A stretch of 9,260 bases of DNA from contig DASZZV010000395.1 of assembly GCA_035544835.1 (NCBI GenBank), positions 1 to 9,260 on the forward strand, given 5' to 3'. Under the pieces are notes generated by a model that saw only the letters and a program-made list of their open reading frames with translations, was not told the origin of the DNA and did no database searches. This DNA is from DASZZV01 sp035544835 (lineage in GTDB: Bacteria > Acidobacteriota > Thermoanaerobaculia > Gp7-AA8). Below are positions 6,433-9,260 of this stretch, in pieces (the stretch's first letter is position 1; each line of letters opens with the position of its first letter). A program made the translations under genes and the position numbers.

Positions 6433-6813
6433 CTACATTCCTTCGAGCACCGACAGAATATTGCCTGCCGGATCCGTGAACCACGCTACCTTCGGACCGG
6501 CGCCAGCGCTGGAGATTCCTCGCTGGTCTGTCTTGATATTGGCGTCGTCATAGATCTCGAATTTCACACCACGGCTAGTCAGTTCGTCGACGGCCTTCTC
6601 AATACTCTTCACCGGAAAATTGAGGACAGTAAATGTCGCCGGAGTGTGGTTCGCTTTCGGATAAATCAGAACCTCACCACCGCCGGCCAGGTGCAGCATC
6701 AGCATGCCCATTGTTTCAGATACCTCGAGGCCGAGCGTCTGGCTGTAGAACGGCATTACCTCCTGGATGTCACGCACTGAGAAGCTGGAAAACGCTGTTG
6801 TGTCTTTGAACAT
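6433..6813 (-). CDS. VOC-family (glyoxalase fold) protein, probably metal-poor
   Basis: 126 residues, a single vicinal-oxygen-chelate domain. It opens FSSFSVRDIQEVMPFYSQTL, the typical first strand and helix of the fold, and closes with WFTDPAGNILSVLEGM. Unlike the VOC protein at 358-744, the first metal-ligand position is Phe or Ser rather than His, and the middle strand (ATFTVLNFPV, 59-68) also lacks His. Only Glu124 of the usual triad is obvious, so it may bind a ligand without metal catalysis. GGGAG lies about eight bases before the ATG. The gene stands alone, with the REP-like element downstream and a divergent remnant gene upstream. Members of this branch are usually annotated only as VOC family, and no substrate can be given. 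Confidence 0.88.
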   Translation of the reverse strand: MFKDTTAFSSFSVRDIQEVMPFYSQTLGLEVSETMGMLMLHLAGGGEVLIYPKANHTPATFTVLNFPVKSIEKAVDELTSRGVKFEIYDDANIKTDQRGISSAGAGPKVAWFTDPAGNILSVLEGM

Positions 6814-6864
6814 CGGTTCACTCCCTGTTCGTTAAAGTCATTACATCGATGAAGGCGCCGAAAT

Positions 6865-6893
6865 CAGATATCGTCGTCCGCAAAACCGGTCAA
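6865..6893 (-). promoter_or_regulatory. Candidate promoter of the VOC gene at 6433-6813
   Basis: On the minus strand TTGACC (6888-6893), a 17-base spacer, then TATCTG (6865-6870), about 51 bases before the start codon. The -10 is weak. The same TTGACC hexamer heads the receptor's candidate promoter. Confidence 0.3.
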
Positions 6894-6913
6894 CGCCCAC
6901 CGCCAGCCGGGTT

Positions 6914-6918
6914 GGAGG
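6914..6918 (+). promoter_or_regulatory. Shine-Dalgarno of the plus-strand remnant gene
   Basis: GGAGG lies four bases before the ATG at 6923. It supports the view that a real gene starts here, although the body is now frameshifted. Confidence 0.6.
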
Positions 6919-6922
6919 CATT

Positions 6923-7249
6923 ATGAATCTCTCGCCTCGTCAACGGACAGTCCTCGTCGACGATCGCGATCCTCGGACTCCTCGGGCCGGACTCCATCTT
7001 CATTTACTACGCGTTTTTCGCTGGCGTGAATTCGTTAGCGCCATAATCCATCCGGTGACCCTGGCTCTGCTCGCCGACTCCGTCGCAGTCGTGATTGTCT
7101 TCGCCTGGTACCCCGCCCTCCGGCCAATGGGCCGGTGGGGCCGGAAGACCTTGGTCGCCCTGAGCCTTCTGCGACGTCTCGCCGTGAGCTTCCCACGGAC
7201 CGTCCTTCTGAACGCGAAGTCGGGGTTGCCCGCTCCAGCACCCGCGTGA
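6923..7249 (+). pseudogene. Small three-helix membrane protein (DUF2834-like) with two compensating frameshifts
   Basis: The direct frame gives 108 residues but is membrane-like only in its second half (SAIIHPVTLALLADSVAVV). The missing first half lies in the next frame at about 6957-7016: TIAILGLLGPDSIFIYYAFF. Joining the frames gives MNLSPRQRTVLV, then that helix, then RWREFVSAIIHPVTLALL and a third hydrophobic segment near LVALSLLRRLAVSFP, a continuous small membrane protein. The implied changes are one extra base near 6957-6965 and one missing T in the T-run at 7014-7018, so the C-terminal frame is restored. The layout (GLLGP, HPVTLALLADS, then LAVSFP) resembles DUF2834, but I hold that family call loosely. 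It is the only plus-strand gene, divergent from the VOC gene. Either a decayed gene or assembly errors would explain it. Confidence 0.6.
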
Positions 7250-7360
7250 GCGGCGAAGTTCAGCCCCGCGCGGACGGTTCCCGCAGAATGCGAAAGCAAT
7301 CTGCATCAGCCCGAAAACCTTTTCCCGTGTGCTCATCGTCGCGTCCCCAGCGGGCAGAGC
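7250..7360. other. Convergent intergenic region
   Basis: It lies between the 3' end of the plus-strand remnant and the 3' end of the minus-strand zinc-ribbon gene. I see no hairpin with a T-tract. A minus-strand start at 7336 (MSTREKVFGLMQIAFAFCG) looks briefly protein-like but then runs antisense into the remnant gene; I do not call it. Confidence 0.5.
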
Positions 7361-7609
7361 CTACCCGATGACCCGTTCCTGCCAGGCTCTCATGAACATC
7401 CGTAGCTCCTGGGGATCTTTAGTAGTCAAAATCATCGCAGCGTCCTCGGAGGTAACCGTCTCCGTCGCGCCCGCGCTGCTCGCGACACAGAAACAGTCCA
7501 TTACCCGGTACTGGCACTTCGGGCAGCCGTAGAGGGAGAACTCGAACCCATGCGCCGAAGGAGGCTCCGCCAGAAGGGAAAGACGTTTCTTGCAGGTCGG
7601 ACAAACCAT
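7361..7609 (-). CDS. Small zinc-ribbon protein, unknown function
   Basis: 82 residues starting MVCPTCKKRLSLLAE. Cys3-x2-Cys6 and Cys29-x2-Cys32 form a standard four-Cys zinc ribbon, with two further Cys at 39 and 41 (DCFC). The C-terminal half (about 52-80) is likely helical and ends KDPQELRMFMRAWQERVIG. The frame is open to 7684, but GAGGAG at 7616-7621 sits six bases before the inner ATG at 7609, and the Cys pair follows immediately, so the shorter form is chosen. It has no signal or membrane segment. It follows the small membrane-protein gene by 127 bases on the same strand. I recognise no named family, and it is not obviously related to the larger zinc-ribbon protein at 1742-2245. Confidence 0.75.
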   Translation of the reverse strand: MVCPTCKKRLSLLAEPPSAHGFEFSLYGCPKCQYRVMDCFCVASSAGATETVTSEDAAMILTTKDPQELRMFMRAWQERVIG

Positions 7610-7615
7610 CCAGAT

Positions 7616-7621
7616 CTCCTC
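7616..7621 (-). promoter_or_regulatory. Shine-Dalgarno deciding the start of the zinc-ribbon gene
   Basis: GAGGAG on the minus strand, six bases before the ATG at 7609. It favours this start over the upstream in-frame ATG at 7684. Confidence 0.75.
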
Positions 7622-7736
7622 GTCTCCAGGGACCGAGAATGTAGCGTGGCTGAGCGCGCAGAACGACACCCACCGGGACGTCAACCACCTACGTAATTCG
7701 CACCACGGGGTGCCCCGAGACCGTCGGCCTCCCTTT

Positions 7737-7965
7737 TCAGCCGGAACTTCTCTCTTCGCTGACCAACGTCCTCTGAGACGGCCAGTCGGAAAACGCCAGG
7801 AAGAGAAGTAACCCCACGTTCAGGACCGGGAGGACTCCAGCAACTCCAAGCCATGATGAATAGCCGGCTTTCGCGCAGATCCGGCCAAAAGCAATACGCA
7901 AGAAAGACCAGAACCGCAAATGCAAACGTCAGCATCAGAAGTTCGGGCACACCCAAACCGAACAA
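7737..7965 (-). pseudogene. Small membrane protein with a single frameshift, TTG start
   Basis: Two overlapping frames each hold half of a plausible protein. The first, from a TTG at 7965, gives MFGLGVPELLMLTFAFAVLV and onward to LAYCF. The second, entered near 7887-7890, gives GRICAKAGYSSWLGVAGVLP, then VLNVGLLLFLAFSDWPSQR, and stops at 7737. Removing one T from the four-T run (AAAA at 7887-7890 on plus) fuses them into about 75 residues with two membrane helices. The KAG-x3-WL...LP-x2-N-x2-LL-x2-LAF-x-WP pattern is familiar to me from small uncharacterised bacterial membrane proteins. The N-terminus superficially resembles TatA (GxxELL) but the rest does not. GGGAGG at 7973-7978, seven bases before the TTG, supports the start. 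A read-through in the first frame would give a non-membrane tail, so the fused form is preferred. Confidence 0.65.
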
Positions 7966-8148
7966 GTTCCGCCCTCCCAGAGAGTCCTACTACTCGTCTA
8001 ATGTCCAGGCTCAGCGCCCGGCCGTCAGGGTACCACGATGCGCTTCCGGAACGATCTCCCAGAGCGCCCTATCTACGAGTTAGGACGGGATCTGACAACG
8101 GCTCGTGTCTGACACGACGTTCCAGGTCCAGTCGGGAGAAATCAATGC
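7966..8148. other. Intergenic region with weak promoter candidate and palindrome
   Basis: 183 bases between the acyltransferase stop and the TTG start. It holds the TCGTGTC/GACACGA palindrome at 8103-8117 (effective stem five bases, loop five), about 32 bases past the acyltransferase stop. A weak minus-strand promoter pair is present: TTGTCA (8093-8098), a 17-base spacer, then TAGATA (8070-8075). CCTCCC at 7973-7978 is the GGGAGG Shine-Dalgarno of the downstream gene. I see no coding potential. Confidence 0.4.
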
Positions 8149-9039
8149 TCACAGATGCGTTTTGAACAAAGGCAGTACAGGGCTGAGCAATAGCGGAAAC
8201 AGGAGCAGGAGCGTCGCCATCGTCCATGCCCGGCCTGCTGCGCGCGACCAGCGCCGTACCTGGAGTTGTCGCTCGAGCACCATCAGCACCGGCTGCGCGA
8301 AGAAAAACGCCGCCCACGACAACGCCGCGGACGGGTCGACGAACACGATCAGGTAGGCGTGGAGGGCAGCGCTGGCGGCAAATGCCGCGCACAGCGCGAA
8401 CATGACTCCCCGGCGCGCCAACGGCATGAAGCAATATTCGCGCAGCCATCTTCCCGTAGCGAGATTCCAGCGTCGGTTCCAGAACTCACTCACGGTCCGT
8501 GAGCGGTATGGCGCGTCGTGGACTGGCGGCAGCGTCACGCCGAACACTCCCGTGATGACTCGGACGACACCCGTCGTGATTTCCGCCATCGCCAGAACGA
8601 CAGTCCCGCCAAGAAAACATCGCATCGGGTAGCGGACCCAGAACGGGAAACTCGCCGGCGCGCTCCACAACGCCAGCGCGGTACCGCCAACCGTGAAGGC
8701 AATGACGATCCTCGCGGCCGACCCCCCATCGAAGCTTCGAGAACGCCGTGACACCAGCAGCGTATCGACGAAGGCCAGAAAGGCGAACGAATACAGAAGG
8801 CGTGCCCCAAAGCCACGGGGCGCCCGCCCGAATGCGAAATCCACCGCCCGGGCCAGGCAGGCCGCGATCAAAAACGCCAGCAGGCCGATTCGGATCGCCA
8901 CCCCTGTAACCAGCACGGGCAAAGGCAGAAGCAATACAGCCACGAGCACTCCAACGCGTGCACCGATCCGGCTACCGCCGAGCGCAGCGATGAGGAACAT
9001 CGCCGCAGCCCATATCGCGACGCCAGTGAAGCCCGTCAT
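8149..9039 (-). CDS. Wax synthase-like / MBOAT-type membrane acyltransferase
   Basis: 296 residues with many hydrophobic segments (roughly 5-20, 30-66, 80-95, 110-128, 141-170, 212-234, 240-256, 272-290). The diagnostic stretch is RTVSEFWNRRWNLATGRWLR (181-200) followed by AASAALHAYLIVF (221-233). In the wax-synthase branch of membrane-bound O-acyltransferases the S-x2-FW-x-RRW motif and the later His (here His227) define the active-site region. The protein probably transfers a fatty acyl group to a hydroxyl (alcohol, lipid or sugar) in the inner membrane; the acceptor is unknown. AGGA lies about eight bases before the ATG. Its neighbour upstream, 64 bases away, is an RmlC-like sugar epimerase, which raises the possibility of glycolipid or polysaccharide acylation (inference). 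Confidence 0.85.
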   Translation of the reverse strand: MTGFTGVAIWAAAMFLIAALGGSRIGARVGVLVAVLLLPLPVLVTGVAIRIGLLAFLIAACLARAVDFAFGRAPRGFGARLLYSFAFLAFVDTLLVSRRSRSFDGGSAARIVIAFTVGGTALALWSAPASFPFWVRYPMRCFLGGTVVLAMAEITTGVVRVITGVFGVTLPPVHDAPYRSRTVSEFWNRRWNLATGRWLREYCFMPLARRGVMFALCAAFAASAALHAYLIVFVDPSAALSWAAFFFAQPVLMVLERQLQVRRWSRAAGRAWTMATLLLLFPLLLSPVLPLFKTHL

Positions 9040-9103
9040 TGGAACATCCTATACGGCCCGGAGTCTCTCCGCGCGCTCGGTCACCTGGCGTGGGCGGCAA
9101 CCA

Positions 9104-9260
9104 TCAGCGGGCGTCTTTGCGCAAACCGCGGGATCGCCAGGTGTAAGGAATCTGCTCGGTGTCGTACGGCAACCGCCAGTGATCGGGGTCCTCGTAGTCG
9201 TAGGCGTGTGTCGGGTAATTAACCACGAGCGCATCGGAGGAACCGAGATTCTGCAGCCCG
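9104..9260 (-). CDS. dTDP-4-dehydrorhamnose 3,5-epimerase-like protein, C-terminal fragment
   Basis: The last 51 residues of a gene entering from the right edge: GLQNLGSSDALVVNYPTHAY, DYEDPDHWRLPYDTEQIPYTW and a short basic tail. The order N-Y-P-x3-Y-D-Y-x2-PDHWRLP followed by IPYxW is what I recall at the C-terminus of RmlC-type epimerases, cupin-fold enzymes that epimerise C3 and C5 of dTDP-4-keto sugars in deoxysugar synthesis. The His/Asp catalytic residues lie upstream, outside the window. It ends at the TGA at 9104-9106, 64 bases ahead of the acyltransferase on the same strand, so the two may share a transcript. An alternative is a related sugar isomerase of the same cupin family. Confidence 0.65.
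   Translation of the reverse strand, partial: GLQNLGSSDALVVNYPTHAYDYEDPDHWRLPYDTEQIPYTWRSRGLRKDAR

Noticed and set aside
7007..7336. Minus-strand frame starting MSTREKVFGLMQIAFAFCG
   Set aside because: The first 19 residues look plausible, but the rest is antisense to the plus-strand membrane-protein remnant and has no family features; no clear Shine-Dalgarno.
7700..7713. GCACC/GGTGC hairpin between the small membrane protein and zinc-ribbon genes
   Set aside because: Only a five-base stem with no T-tract; expected by chance in GC-rich sequence.
7681..7965. TatA-like protein reading from the start MFGLGVPELL
   Set aside because: The resemblance stops after the first helix; no amphipathic TatA helix follows, and the second half matches another small membrane-protein pattern.
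9049..9234. Minus-strand frame of 61 residues at the right edge
   Set aside because: The neighbouring frame ending at 9104 shows the RmlC-like C-terminus, so this is a shadow.

Overview
This is a GC-rich window from a Gram-negative bacterium. The outer membrane is implied by a full-length TonB-dependent receptor, and the Tat pathway by a twin-arginine signal on an oxidase. Dispersed palindromic repeats, whose chance translation contains 'ILSRSEGS', are of a kind I associate with soil and environmental bacteria such as Acidobacteriota. That placement is an impression; nothing here fixes the phylum. Every intact gene lies on the minus strand, so transcription runs right to left. The only plus-strand gene is a frameshifted remnant.

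Layout from right to left. The right edge (9104-9260) holds the C-terminus of an RmlC-like dTDP-sugar epimerase. Next is a wax-synthase/MBOAT-like membrane acyltransferase (8149-9039). Then come a small frameshifted membrane protein (7737-7965, TTG start) and an 82-residue zinc-ribbon protein (7361-7609). A plus-strand three-helix membrane protein (6923-7249) has two compensating frameshifts. A VOC/glyoxalase-fold protein (6433-6813) follows. The centre is dominated by the TonB-dependent receptor (3716-6187) and, 103 bases downstream, a Tat-exported monomeric-sarcosine-oxidase-like flavoenzyme (2335-3612). A second, unrelated zinc-ribbon protein (1742-2245) ends at a 490-base gene-free stretch packed with inverted and tandem repeats. 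The left block looks like an operon: ICMT/PEMT-type membrane methyltransferase (790-1251), a second VOC protein (358-744) and an alpha/beta hydrolase that runs off the left edge (1-340).

How the genes may work together. The clearest functional pairing is the receptor with the oxidase: one imports an unknown ligand through the outer membrane, and the other is predicted to oxidise an amino-acid-like substrate in the periplasm. This is inference from adjacency. The oxidase keeps its predicted covalent-flavin Cys, oxygen-activating Lys and carboxylate-binding Arg/Lys but lacks the two active-site His residues of sarcosine oxidase, so its substrate probably differs. I found no CRISPR array, tRNA, rRNA, transposase or obvious defence system. 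The most notable anomalies are three apparent single-base indels in two neighbouring small membrane-protein genes (two at T-runs), a perfect 39-bp inverted repeat, and a 121-bp-period tandem repeat.
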